From positions 1 to 35,931 of the forward strand of contig DIWG01000024.1 in the NCBI GenBank assembly GCA_002423465.1: a DNA stretch of 35,931 bases. The letters run 5' to 3'. The notes beneath the pieces were generated by a model. That model saw only the letters and a program-made list of their open reading frames with translations. It made no database searches and was not told the origin of the DNA. A program made the translations under genes and the position numbers. The stretch is from Syntrophaceae bacterium UBA6112 (GTDB lineage: Bacteria > Desulfobacterota > Syntrophia > Syntrophales > UBA5619). Of the stretch, positions 7,775-16,296 are shown in pieces (the stretch's first letter is position 1; each line of letters begins with the position of its first letter).

Positions 7775-8863
7775 TTATTTTTTCACACCCCACTGCCGCA
7801 GCCATTTATGCCCCAACTGTGCGGTGATCTCCTGATAACGCTTTACGATTTCCCAACCCGGTTGACCGGTTTTTCCGACTTCTTCGGCCCATTCCGCCGG
7901 AATGTCATCACATGCGTTGGCCCACGCGCTCCGATCGGCCTCCGACATGAGGGTCAGTTTGAATTTCTTGTTTTCTTTCCACTCCTTGAAAATCTTTTCT
8001 TCCCAGACGGAGTTAATTTCCTTGGCCGCTTTAATCTCCAGCTCTTTTCCCGCTTCGAGCATGATTTTTTGAACTTCAGCAGGCAGTGTCTGCAGTTTCT
8101 TCAGATTGATCCAGCACCCGATCCAGTTGGTCAGCAGAACGTTGGCATCCAGGGCGTAAGGCGCCTGTTCGATAGTCTTGGATGAATAGTGGAGGTCCAT
8201 GGGATCAAAACTTGCGTCAACCACCCCCGTCTGCAACATGGTGTATCTCTCCGTACCTGGGGCCGCTACAGGGACTGCCCCGATGGCGCTCGCCCAGCGG
8301 CCGAAATAGCGGCCGACAACAGCAACCTTCTTCCCTTTGAAATCACCCAACGTGGTAATGGGCTCTTTGGACAGAATATAGAATTTGATTCCCGGACTCT
8401 GAAAGAGACGGGTGATATTCTGCGTTGCCATTTCCTTCTTTATCTGGGGAAACTCCTCGTAGATTTGACGCATTGCCTTTGTGACAATCAAGGGATCGGT
8501 GGGTCCGAAGGGAAACACGTAATCATAGTCCTGAAGCGACAACTGCGTTTGGGTATACCACCCATAACTCAGAACAATATCCACTGCCCCGCTTTTCACC
8601 AAGGACAAATGCTCCGCGGGCTTGCCGAGCGTGCCGCTCCAAAAATTGGTGAACGTGACCGCTCCGCCCGTTTTTTTCGTGACCATTTTTTCCCACTCAA
8701 TAATATGCGCGCCCGCCAGGGCCGTTTCCGGAGGTGGATAGGGAGAGGCCACTCTGAGGTTGACAGGCTTAAAACTCGCCGCGGAGGTCATGACCGGTAA
8801 GGCGATGACACAAACCATTGCGAACACCAACATGCCGGTGTAAAGAGACGCTACTTTTTTCAT
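7775..8863 (-). CDS. dctP: TRAP transporter substrate-binding protein (DctP)
   Basis: 362 aa. It has a Sec signal peptide (positively charged start MKKVASLYTGMLVFAMV, cleavage near residue 28 before ASFKPVNLRV). The mature part follows the DctP pattern: VASPYPPPETALAG, EKMVTKKTGGAVTFTNFWSG, KFYILSKEPITTLGDFKGKK and a long C-terminal helix. The protein captures the substrate in the periplasm. Start: ATG with AGGAGGATG upstream. Ligand contacts, including the usual carboxylate-binding Arg, could not be assigned confidently. As the first of three TRAP genes, just downstream of the creatininase-like gene, it probably binds the molecule the cluster degrades. Confidence 0.9.
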   Translation of the reverse strand: MKKVASLYTGMLVFAMVCVIALPVMTSAASFKPVNLRVASPYPPPETALAGAHIIEWEKMVTKKTGGAVTFTNFWSGTLGKPAEHLSLVKSGAVDIVLSYGWYTQTQLSLQDYDYVFPFGPTDPLIVTKAMRQIYEEFPQIKKEMATQNITRLFQSPGIKFYILSKEPITTLGDFKGKKVAVVGRYFGRWASAIGAVPVAAPGTERYTMLQTGVVDASFDPMDLHYSSKTIEQAPYALDANVLLTNWIGCWINLKKLQTLPAEVQKIMLEAGKELEIKAAKEINSVWEEKIFKEWKENKKFKLTLMSEADRSAWANACDDIPAEWAEEVGKTGQPGWEIVKRYQEITAQLGHKWLRQWGVKK

Positions 8864-8990
8864 GTTACCATCCTCCTATTCGAAGTTCGTTTTGATGAAT
8901 AAAAAGCCTTACGCCGCCTTGAAACATCCTTCGGGCAGCCGGCCCAGCGAACCCAAGAGGAAAAGGATTCGCCGGCCGCCGCTGGTTGGC

Positions 8991-9923
8991 CTAGAAAGGC
9001 CTGTAGGTCCTGTTCCAGTATTCCCTGTTCTTCACTTCCACCTTGAACTTCTTCACCTCTTCAATGAACTCGGCCATCAGCTTGGCTTTGGCGTAGAACA
9101 GCTTCTTGCCCTTCTCCGCCGTCGCCACGAAGGGATTCCCCGGACAGCCGATGAGACCATTGGTACTGTATTCCTGGTGCTCCATGGGCACCCACGCGAT
9201 GTCCTTGCCGTTCATGGTCAGGTAGGGCGAACCGTTATTCTTGGTGAATTTCTTGCTGACATCCGTGGCCCACTTGGGGGCATGCGTGTAGTCCTCCTTG
9301 TCAGCACGGTCGATGTGGACAATCTGCTTGCCGTAGAGCTGCTCGAAATAGAGGCACTCCGACGCCTCGATCTCGCTTCCGTGCCAACCGGGGCACTCCT
9401 CCGGCGGACACTCGATAATACCCTCGTCCTTGAAAAGCGCCGGTGCCGCTTCCGCATCGTTCCGGACACAGCAGATGAAACAGTTGGTCTCGTAGCGGAG
9501 GGCGCGCATGACCGGATCGATCGCCTTCATGTTGGAGGTGTGACCGGTCGCAAAGATCAGTTTGTTGAATCCGTTGTGAATGAGGCAGCGCCCAATCTCA
9601 TAGATTATGTTCTGGTAGGTGGAAGAACTGAACGTGATGGTCCCCGATCCAATTCCCGCCGGGTGCAGATGCTGAGGGGAATACCCAATGGGCATAAGCT
9701 GGATGTGGGGCACATTTGCCATCTCCGCCGCCAGCTGGCACGGAATCTCCGTCGCAAGACTGTCCGTGCAAACGGGGCAGTGCTTGCCGTGCTGCTCCGT
9801 GCTGCCCAGCGGAATGATGACAATGTCCGTTTCCTTCAGCCATTCCCTCACCTCAACATAAGTACAGCGGAACAAGTTATAAATTTTTTCCTTTTTGACT
9901 TCCTTCTGTTCTACCCATTCCAT
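8991..9923 (-). CDS. Creatininase-family metal-dependent hydrolase
   Basis: 310 aa from ATG at 9921-9923, chosen for AAGGAGG upstream over an earlier ATG at 9974. Family motifs are PLGSTEQHGKH with E43 and H45, then D54 at the spacing of creatininase E34/H36/D45; GHTSN with H128 (the usual form is GHGGN); and HGSEIEAS (181-188; family HAGxxETS) with E186 as a likely metal ligand. Known members include creatinine amidohydrolase, formamide hydrolases, the mycofactocin peptidase MftE and 3-dehydro-scyllo-inosose hydrolase, so both C-N and ring C-C hydrolysis are possible. The position next to the TRAP importer suggests an early hydrolytic step on the imported compound. Substrate not predictable; this is unlikely to be true creatininase, because no creatinase gene is present. 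Confidence 0.85.
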   Translation of the reverse strand: MEWVEQKEVKKEKIYNLFRCTYVEVREWLKETDIVIIPLGSTEQHGKHCPVCTDSLATEIPCQLAAEMANVPHIQLMPIGYSPQHLHPAGIGSGTITFSSSTYQNIIYEIGRCLIHNGFNKLIFATGHTSNMKAIDPVMRALRYETNCFICCVRNDAEAAPALFKDEGIIECPPEECPGWHGSEIEASECLYFEQLYGKQIVHIDRADKEDYTHAPKWATDVSKKFTKNNGSPYLTMNGKDIAWVPMEHQEYSTNGLIGCPGNPFVATAEKGKKLFYAKAKLMAEFIEEVKKFKVEVKNREYWNRTYRPF

Positions 9924-10046
9924 GACGAACCTCCTTTTCATCCCGATTGATTCACTCAATGGCGCCATTGCCATTAAGCGTTTAAAGCGTCCTTCGAACC
10001 ATGCAGCCCGGAAGCACCGATTCGCCTCCGTGATGCAATTCTCCCG

Positions 10047-11981
10047 TCAACGCAATTTTCCAATCGCCTCCAAATCGTCAGCCACGCTCTTCAAATCTAA
10101 CAATTCCAGCGTCCTTCTCATGGGATAACTTGTTTCTCTATCCCACCCATGGAGATCATAATATTCATCAAGCATTCCGTTATACTTCACCTCATCCATT
10201 TTCCATCCGGCTAAACTCCCCGTTGGAATCGGTTCGCTTAAATCTCTTGGCGTGGGCATGTCATCCTGGCGTGCAAAATTGGTAAATCTCAAATTAAATG
10301 CCTTTTCCAGATTCAGATGTCTTTCCGCGATACGCTTGAAATCTTCTACGGATGTATCCCAGCCCGTCGCCAACGAGTAGAGTTCGGCCATGTGAGGCAA
10401 ATCAACTTGCCAGATATCCCACCATAAGGTATTGAAATGGCACACGCCTAATGAATTATTTATTCTGTGCAGTATTTCAGTATACTGGACCATTTTGGCC
10501 TTGCCATCATAGTCCTGGGCTTTGTCCGGGTTATCAACCCCGTATACTTCTTTAGCTTTTTCAATATCCAGGCCCGGCACTGTCTCGCAGACAACCGCTC
10601 CGGTCGTATGCCCGCCACCTCGGGTAGAAGTCGTTGTTCCCAAACACCAAGCCATTGCACCCCGGCAGGGCTCATAAAGGTCCTGACCCTTGATGTGCAT
10701 GGCATAGTAACTGCTGTCCCTGCCGATGATGTCCGCGGCCCGCGCACACCCTTCCGACAGGGTATTTCCAAAACCCTCCCGATGGCTCATCTTCCTGATC
10801 AGTTCGAGGGCAACACCGGCATCACCCCAATTTAATTTAAGGCCATCCGTATCTTTGTCATTAATGATTCCACGCTGATAACATTCCATTGCCCAACCGA
10901 TGGCACCTCCAGCGGCATCGACATCCAGACCAAGCTGATTACATAAGGCATTTGCCATCATCATGAAGGTAGGCTCCATGATAGCCAACTTACCTTGCAG
11001 GGTTCCCAAAACCTCCCACTGGTTGCATTCCGTCTTCAGTCCGGCATAGGGCCCTTCCGTGATATATAAATACCTCCCGCAACCAATGACGCAGCCGGGA
11101 AAGTTTCTCTTGGCAATTTGATATTTATCAATGGTCTTGCTTGGCAGAATGGCTTCGGCCATATCATTCGGAAGAGAACAATCCTGAAAGTTTTTATAAG
11201 AAATACCGCACACTTTCTGCTTTCCCGGAAAGATGGCCAATGTTCCATACTTTCTTGTATTTTCGAGGCTTTTCGCTTTTTGAAACATCTCCCTTGTTTC
11301 GGCAACAGCCTTCATAAACTGCTCCGGCTTGGCCACACGGATTGATCCGGACCCTTTGGCAACAATCATTTTTAAATTCTTTGATCCCATGACCGCACCG
11401 GTGCCGCATCTCCCAAATGCACGCCCTTTGTCTTGAACGATGCAGGCGCCTCTGACCAGGTTTTCCCCAGCGGGTCCAATGGACATGATATGAAGCGAAG
11501 GATCCTTAAGGTCCCTTCGGACAGCGTCAAGGGTCTCCCAGGTTGTTTTACCCCATAGGTGAGAGGCATCCCTTATTTCAACGTGATCATCCTCAATCCA
11601 CAGATAAACAGGGCTGTGTGCTCGGCCTTCAATGATGATCATATCATAGCCGGCATATTTCAATTGGTTGCCGACATAACTGTCGCTGCATGAGCTTGCC
11701 CAGCCCCCCGTCATCGGACCTAAAGTGCTTACACTCATCTTGTTGGTGCCCGGCGCCGTCGTACCCACCAGAGCACCGACGCCGACAATGATTTTATTCG
11801 CCGGATCATATGGCGTAACCCAATGTTTTAATTCATCGTACAATATCTTTATCGCAATACCCGACGAACCAATCCACTCTTTGGCGTATTTGGCTGTAGA
11901 TTCGATCGTTATATTTCCGTTACTCAGATTGACTCTCAGTATCTTTCCTGCGTAACCAAACATTCTATCGTTGCTTGCCAT
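10047..11981 (-). CDS. Aldehyde:ferredoxin oxidoreductase family protein (AOR 1), one cluster Cys missing
   Basis: 644 aa from ATG at 11979-11981 with AGGAGGGTGTT upstream. Full-length AOR fold: N-terminal domain (MFGYAGKILRVNLSNG), pterin-binding segment CGTGAVMGSKNLKMIV, and the central and C-terminal domains. AORs oxidise aldehydes to acids with a tungsten bis-pterin and pass electrons to ferredoxin through one [4Fe-4S] cluster. The usual CxxCPxxC motif reads FPGCVIGC here, so the first Cys is F294; C297, C301 and the distal C514 (GVCHF) remain. The Asp of the late DxxGLC pterin motif is also replaced (NSLGVC). AOR 2 at 17108 keeps all of these cysteines. Codons are AT-richer than in most neighbours. 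Either a divergent subfamily with altered cluster ligation or a different oxidoreduction. Confidence 0.88.
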   Translation of the reverse strand: MASNDRMFGYAGKILRVNLSNGNITIESTAKYAKEWIGSSGIAIKILYDELKHWVTPYDPANKIIVGVGALVGTTAPGTNKMSVSTLGPMTGGWASSCSDSYVGNQLKYAGYDMIIIEGRAHSPVYLWIEDDHVEIRDASHLWGKTTWETLDAVRRDLKDPSLHIMSIGPAGENLVRGACIVQDKGRAFGRCGTGAVMGSKNLKMIVAKGSGSIRVAKPEQFMKAVAETREMFQKAKSLENTRKYGTLAIFPGKQKVCGISYKNFQDCSLPNDMAEAILPSKTIDKYQIAKRNFPGCVIGCGRYLYITEGPYAGLKTECNQWEVLGTLQGKLAIMEPTFMMMANALCNQLGLDVDAAGGAIGWAMECYQRGIINDKDTDGLKLNWGDAGVALELIRKMSHREGFGNTLSEGCARAADIIGRDSSYYAMHIKGQDLYEPCRGAMAWCLGTTTSTRGGGHTTGAVVCETVPGLDIEKAKEVYGVDNPDKAQDYDGKAKMVQYTEILHRINNSLGVCHFNTLWWDIWQVDLPHMAELYSLATGWDTSVEDFKRIAERHLNLEKAFNLRFTNFARQDDMPTPRDLSEPIPTGSLAGWKMDEVKYNGMLDEYYDLHGWDRETSYPMRRTLELLDLKSVADDLEAIGKLR

Positions 11982-12036
11982 AACACCCTCCTGATTCACA
12001 GTGAAGACATCAACAGGACCGCCCCTCCACGAGGCT

Positions 12037-14133
12037 TCATTTTTTATATACTTTGCACAACATGCCACGCAGATTCGGCGTACCCATTTCTCTACCTCTC
12101 AGCGAACCATCATCGGTTAAAATGTTAATGTTTGCTTCTGCCCAACCATATAATTCTTCATGATCCCTTTCGGGGAACCACCAGGCATAATCCACACCGA
12201 TCACTCTTGGATCGATGTCAGTCGTAATTTTAGCCTCTTGAATAATTTTACCTCGTTTCGTTTCGATGTACGTCCGATCGCCCTCTTTGATCCCGAGTTT
12301 CCCTGCCGTATCGGGATGGATCCACATGCAAGGCCGGGGATACTGGTTTCGAAAGGAAGCTACCTGGCGACCTGCGGAATGTCGATAGATTTCCGTCTTC
12401 CAGGATGTCATTATGAAAGGAAATTCCTCCGTCATTTCCGGTGCGGTTAACGGCGTCTCCGGGGGCTCATGATATACGGGTAGGGGATCGTAACCCCATT
12501 GCGCCAGTCTCTCGGAAAATAGTTCCACTTTTCCGGAAGGTGTTGCAAATCGATCCCGTTCGAATTTCCGGTATTCCTTCTGACCTTTGAGCTGACCTAT
12601 TTCTTTGAATTCCTGGAATGTTATTCCTGATGGTTTTAAGATGTAATCCAGACAATCCTGCTCACGATTCCAGAAATCGCCACCAAAGCCCATTTTGCCC
12701 GCGAGATCTTTCAAAATATCATAGTCAGACCGGCATTCTCCTACTTGAATAAACTTCTGCTGAACTTGGCAAACTGGGTAGTAATACGGCGGCATGACGA
12801 TGCCATCCATCTCCAGGAATCCCGACGCCGGCAGAACGATATCAGACAAAGCGGCCGTCGGTGTCATGAACATGTCCACCGTTACGAGAAAGTCTATTTT
12901 TTTCATCGCTTCATACACGCGCTTGGCATTGGGATACGTCAGCAGCAAATTTGCCCCCAAAATATATGCCGCATGAATGGAATAGGGATCGCCATGAAGG
13001 ATGGAATCAGTAATGGATTGGGGAAGTGTATAAAATGCAAACGGTATTAATTTATCCTTCGTGCTTAGCCTTCGTTCTCGTATAGGAGCGGGAATTTTAT
13101 CACGTAAATCTAAATCCGGAGAGGCCATTGGAACAACGGGAGGGATTGAACAGCATAATTCGCCCCCTGGAATACCAAGGTTGCCGGTAATGGCGCGGAG
13201 AATGGCTATGGCGCGAGCGGTTTGAAAATTATTCTGATTGTGGTCAATAGCATTACCACACTGAATGACGGCAGGTTTTGTGGTTGCATAAAGGCGAGCG
13301 GCTTCTCTGATAAGGCTTGCCTTTACCCAGGTAATTTCTTCAGCCCATTCCGGCGTGTAATTCCTGATATGAGATCGGAGCTCTTCAAATCCGACTGTCC
13401 ATTTTTCAACAAAAGGCTTGTCGTATAACTGCTCCTGAACAATGACATTGATCATAGCCAGCGCCAAGGCCAAATCCGATCCCGGTCTGAGACTTACCCA
13501 TGTCGTTGCCTTATCGACCAAATTGATTCTTCGGGGGTCAACGACGATTAATTTTGATCCCGCTTGCAGGGCTTCTTGAATGTAACCGTACTCGCCAACG
13601 CGTGTTTCTATAGGATTCATCCCCCAAACCGTAATGCACTTTGGCGTATATTCATAATCAATCATGGGATTGTACCCATGTGTAATAAGATTCGCATAAA
13701 CCCTTGGGACAAAACAAAGTGGCGCCATTGAAGCAATATTGGGGCATCCGAAAGCATTGGCAAACCGGGATAGATAAGCCCCCTCGTATCCACCTTTGAA
13801 AGAACCATGAATGAAGACTGTACTTTCCGGACCGAAGGAGTACTTAACATTATTAAATTCGCCAGCAATCCTGTTTAATGCTTCATCCCAGGTAATCCTT
13901 TCCCATTTTCCACTTCCTCTGTTTCCAGCGCGCCTTAGAGGATATTTCAATCGGCCGGGATCATTGCAATAATTTAGCGATTGAATGGCTTTTGAACAAA
14001 TAAGCCCCTTGTTTATAGGGCTTTCCGGATCACCCATAATTTTTATGATACAATCATTTTCGAGATAGACGAGGAGACCACAACCTGCCTGGCAAAGACC
14101 ACACGTCGTTTTTTTGATCGATGTTTTACTCAT
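12037..14133 (-). CDS. Mo/W-bisMGD oxidoreductase, acetylene-hydratase-like (DMSO reductase superfamily)
   Basis: 698 aa from ATG at 14131-14133 (GGGGT upstream, weak). The [4Fe-4S] ligands are C11, C14, C18 and C46, the spacing of Pelobacter acetylenicus acetylene hydratase (C9, C12, C16, C46). C140 aligns with the tungsten-ligand Cys141 of that enzyme. Further shared blocks are VDMFMTPTAALSDIVLP, GYDPLPVYHEP and the C-terminal TPNLRG...KVYKK. The catalytic Asp13 of acetylene hydratase is Q15 here, so acetylene hydration is not expected. No twin-arginine signal, hence cytoplasmic. The family includes hydratases, transhydroxylases and formate or thiosulfate reductases. Its place between AOR 1 and a permease gene implies a step in the same pathway, perhaps a hydration, hydroxyl transfer or redox step. 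Confidence 0.85.
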   Translation of the reverse strand: MSKTSIKKTTCGLCQAGCGLLVYLENDCIIKIMGDPESPINKGLICSKAIQSLNYCNDPGRLKYPLRRAGNRGSGKWERITWDEALNRIAGEFNNVKYSFGPESTVFIHGSFKGGYEGAYLSRFANAFGCPNIASMAPLCFVPRVYANLITHGYNPMIDYEYTPKCITVWGMNPIETRVGEYGYIQEALQAGSKLIVVDPRRINLVDKATTWVSLRPGSDLALALAMINVIVQEQLYDKPFVEKWTVGFEELRSHIRNYTPEWAEEITWVKASLIREAARLYATTKPAVIQCGNAIDHNQNNFQTARAIAILRAITGNLGIPGGELCCSIPPVVPMASPDLDLRDKIPAPIRERRLSTKDKLIPFAFYTLPQSITDSILHGDPYSIHAAYILGANLLLTYPNAKRVYEAMKKIDFLVTVDMFMTPTAALSDIVLPASGFLEMDGIVMPPYYYPVCQVQQKFIQVGECRSDYDILKDLAGKMGFGGDFWNREQDCLDYILKPSGITFQEFKEIGQLKGQKEYRKFERDRFATPSGKVELFSERLAQWGYDPLPVYHEPPETPLTAPEMTEEFPFIMTSWKTEIYRHSAGRQVASFRNQYPRPCMWIHPDTAGKLGIKEGDRTYIETKRGKIIQEAKITTDIDPRVIGVDYAWWFPERDHEELYGWAEANINILTDDGSLRGREMGTPNLRGMLCKVYKK

Positions 14134-14192
14134 TTTTACCCCGTGTGATAGTGAAATATGCCAATGCATTCATTCTACGATTGTCAGAGCCA

Positions 14193-14660
14193 TCATGCCG
14201 AAGGTTTCATGAAAAACAACCGCATTCCAACAATGAGAAAAATCAGACCGGCGATCCGTGGCCAAGCAATTGGTATTTTGGAGAGAGAAAAAAGGCCGAG
14301 AGCATCTACAACCAAGGACATACCGAGTTGACCAACAATGATGGCGGAAAAAGCCGCCGCAATACCGACCTTGGGCACGATCATGATGATTATGCTGACA
14401 AAGACAGCTGCTGCCACTCCCCCAAAGTAGCTATACCAGGGGGCCTGCGTCCACTGGCTCAGACTTCCCATCTTTTCCGCAGTAAACACATAAACCATGA
14501 TCAGGATCACAATGAGGCCCACACTAAAAGGTGCGATCGTGGCCTGAAGAACACCAACATGGCGCCCCAGTAGGGCATTGAGGCTTCCCTCAAGGCTCAC
14601 GCAAGCACCTCCGATAATTCCCAAAAGCATGTAAAAAACAATTTCAGAATTAATGTGCAT
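14193..14660 (-). CDS. YdcZ/DUF606-type DMT family permease
   Basis: 155 aa, almost entirely hydrophobic, with about five membrane segments (near 7-25, 40-60, 75-95, 98-118 and 132-150). It starts MHINSEIVFYMLLGIIGGAC and has the ALLGRHVGVLQATI and IIVGQLGMSLVVDALGLF segments of the DUF606/YdcZ half-transporters, which often work as pairs. Start ATG with CGGAGGTAAACC upstream. Only one copy is seen here. A strong hairpin separates it from the FGGY kinase gene upstream. Substrate unknown; export or facilitated uptake of a small metabolite is plausible. Confidence 0.78.
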   Translation of the reverse strand: MHINSEIVFYMLLGIIGGACVSLEGSLNALLGRHVGVLQATIAPFSVGLIVILIMVYVFTAEKMGSLSQWTQAPWYSYFGGVAAAVFVSIIIMIVPKVGIAAAFSAIIVGQLGMSLVVDALGLFSLSKIPIAWPRIAGLIFLIVGMRLFFMKPSA

Positions 14661-14677
14661 GGTTTACCTCCGTTTTT

Positions 14678-14706
14678 TATCCGGCCGCCAGCAAGGCGGC
14701 CGGATA
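14678..14706 (-). promoter_or_regulatory. Perfect 12-bp intercistronic hairpin between FGGY kinase and permease genes
   Basis: TATCCGGCCGCC, loop AGCAA, GGCGGCCGGATA on the plus strand. In the minus-strand transcript it is followed by AAAAAACGGAGG, so the T tract of a terminator is absent and the hairpin leads straight into the ribosome site of the next gene. It may be an mRNA processing or stability element, or reduce translation of the permease. Confidence 0.6.
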
Positions 14707-14733
14707 GGGTTTGAATGTTTGGTGATGTATGGA

Positions 14734-16278
14734 TCAGTGTTTCAGCTTCGCCAGCCGACCAAAGTCCTCTTTCGTATGCAGATAAATATTCTTGTAGATC
14801 TGGAACATTTCGGCATAGCGTTCGGCGTACTTTTTCCGGGGCTCGACAATTCTTTCGATCTTAACGACCTGCCTGGCCGCCGAAACCATATCCTTGTATA
14901 TCCCCACGCCATACCCGGCCAGGATGCTGTTTCCAATGGCCTCGCTCTCCTTGACCTTGACCACCTTCATCGCCTTGCCGGACACATCGGCATGGATCTG
15001 CTGCCACGCCCGGCTTTTGGAACCGCCGCCGCTGAGGGATACTTCCTTCATCCGGACCCCCAGTGCCGTTTCGAACAATTCCAGGTTGTGTGCGAAGGCA
15101 AAGGCAACCCCCTCCAGGATGGCCCGGACCACGTCAGCTCGCTTATGTGACCCTGAAAGACCGAACAGCACGCCGCGGGCATAGGGATCCCAGATGGGCG
15201 ACCGTTCGCCATTGAGATAGGGAAGATAGATAATGCCGTTTGCCCCGGGCACAGACCGCTCCGCCTCTTCATCCAGGTAATCGAAGGCATTCTGGCCTGT
15301 AAAACCCGCCATACTCACTTCCATCTGTCCGAAGAGGTCTCTGAACCACTTGATGGATGATCCGGCGTTTTCGAGAACGCCCAGCGAGAACCAACTTCCG
15401 GGTACGGCGTGACAGCAATTAACGACCCTTGAATCAAATTTGGGCTCGCTCAGGACAACACACGGACGCGCGGTCGTCCCGATGACATGGCATGTGTCCC
15501 CGGGTGAAACTGCGCCGGTTCCGATGCCGCCCGCCGGGGTATCGGCCATTCCGCCCACGACGGGCGTTCCCTTGGCAAGTCCGGTAAGCTGCGCTGCCTT
15601 TTCCGTCACCTCCCCAACCACCTTCCAGGAGGGACACAGGTCCGGCAATTTGTCCATCGGGATGTCCATATCGGAACAGAGCTCCGCAGACCACCGCTGC
15701 TTCCCGCCGGTTTCGAAAAGACAGGTCCAACTCGCCCGCGACCATTCCATGGTGAATTCACCCGTCAGCTTCTGCACCACAAAACCTCCGGGCCACATGA
15801 ACTTGTACGTTTTCTTGAAAATATCGGGCTCGTTTTCCTTGATCCAAAGGATGATCGGAGCGCTGGTCCCGCTGGCGGACGGCTGGTTACCCGTGATCCG
15901 GATCACCTTGTCGCCAACCTTCTCTTTGATCCAGTCCACCTGATCAATCGTCCTCTTATCGAATTGCATGATCGCAGGGCGAAGCTGATTACCCTCTTTA
16001 TCCACGGCGACCAGCGCATTGGTGCAGCTGATGGAAACCCCCTTGATTTCCTTCGGATCCACATTGCTTTTTTGGAGGACCTCCCGTGTGGTATCGATGG
16101 TTGCCTGCCACCACCCAGTTTCTGCATCGTGTTCGACCCAGGAAATCTTCGGGTAGATCAACGGATACTCCCGATAGGCGCGTGCGAGCGTATTGCCCTC
16201 CACATCCAGCAATTCGGTCTTGCAACCGGTCGTACCCACATCGATACCCAATAAAAATGGTGCTACAAATTTTTCCAT
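14734..16278 (-). CDS. FGGY-family carbohydrate kinase (xylulokinase-like)
   Basis: 514 aa, usual for FGGY kinases. The phosphate-1 motif FLLGIDVGTTGCKTEL is at residues 8-23. The sugar-binding equivalent of 'WNDxR' in xylulokinase reads QFDKR. The ATPase core contains GMADTPAGGIGTGAVSPGD with the probable catalytic Asp, and VSLSGGGSKSRAWQQIHADV is the adenosine motif. Such enzymes phosphorylate sugars or polyols such as xylulose, glycerol, erythritol or autoinducer. ATG preceded by AAAGGG, 18 bp after the SDR gene; the two are probably cotranscribed. The altered sugar-binding segment argues against calling it xylB. With the SDR gene, it hints at a polyol or sugar-acid side branch. Confidence 0.85.
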   Translation of the reverse strand: MEKFVAPFLLGIDVGTTGCKTELLDVEGNTLARAYREYPLIYPKISWVEHDAETGWWQATIDTTREVLQKSNVDPKEIKGVSISCTNALVAVDKEGNQLRPAIMQFDKRTIDQVDWIKEKVGDKVIRITGNQPSASGTSAPIILWIKENEPDIFKKTYKFMWPGGFVVQKLTGEFTMEWSRASWTCLFETGGKQRWSAELCSDMDIPMDKLPDLCPSWKVVGEVTEKAAQLTGLAKGTPVVGGMADTPAGGIGTGAVSPGDTCHVIGTTARPCVVLSEPKFDSRVVNCCHAVPGSWFSLGVLENAGSSIKWFRDLFGQMEVSMAGFTGQNAFDYLDEEAERSVPGANGIIYLPYLNGERSPIWDPYARGVLFGLSGSHKRADVVRAILEGVAFAFAHNLELFETALGVRMKEVSLSGGGSKSRAWQQIHADVSGKAMKVVKVKESEAIGNSILAGYGVGIYKDMVSAARQVVKIERIVEPRKKYAERYAEMFQIYKNIYLHTKEDFGRLAKLKH

Positions 16279-16296
16279 TCTAAACCCTTTCTTAAA

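Noticed and set aside
8890..8987. Terminator between the creatininase-like gene and dctP
   Set aside because: GCCGGC-containing arms pair only with bulges and there is no T run, so it was not listed.
12037..14133. True acetylene hydratase
   Set aside because: The catalytic Asp next to the cluster Cys is Gln, so the name was kept to family level.
14734..16278. xylB (xylulokinase) as a gene name
   Set aside because: The sugar-binding segment differs (QFDKR instead of WNDxR) and no xylose genes are nearby.
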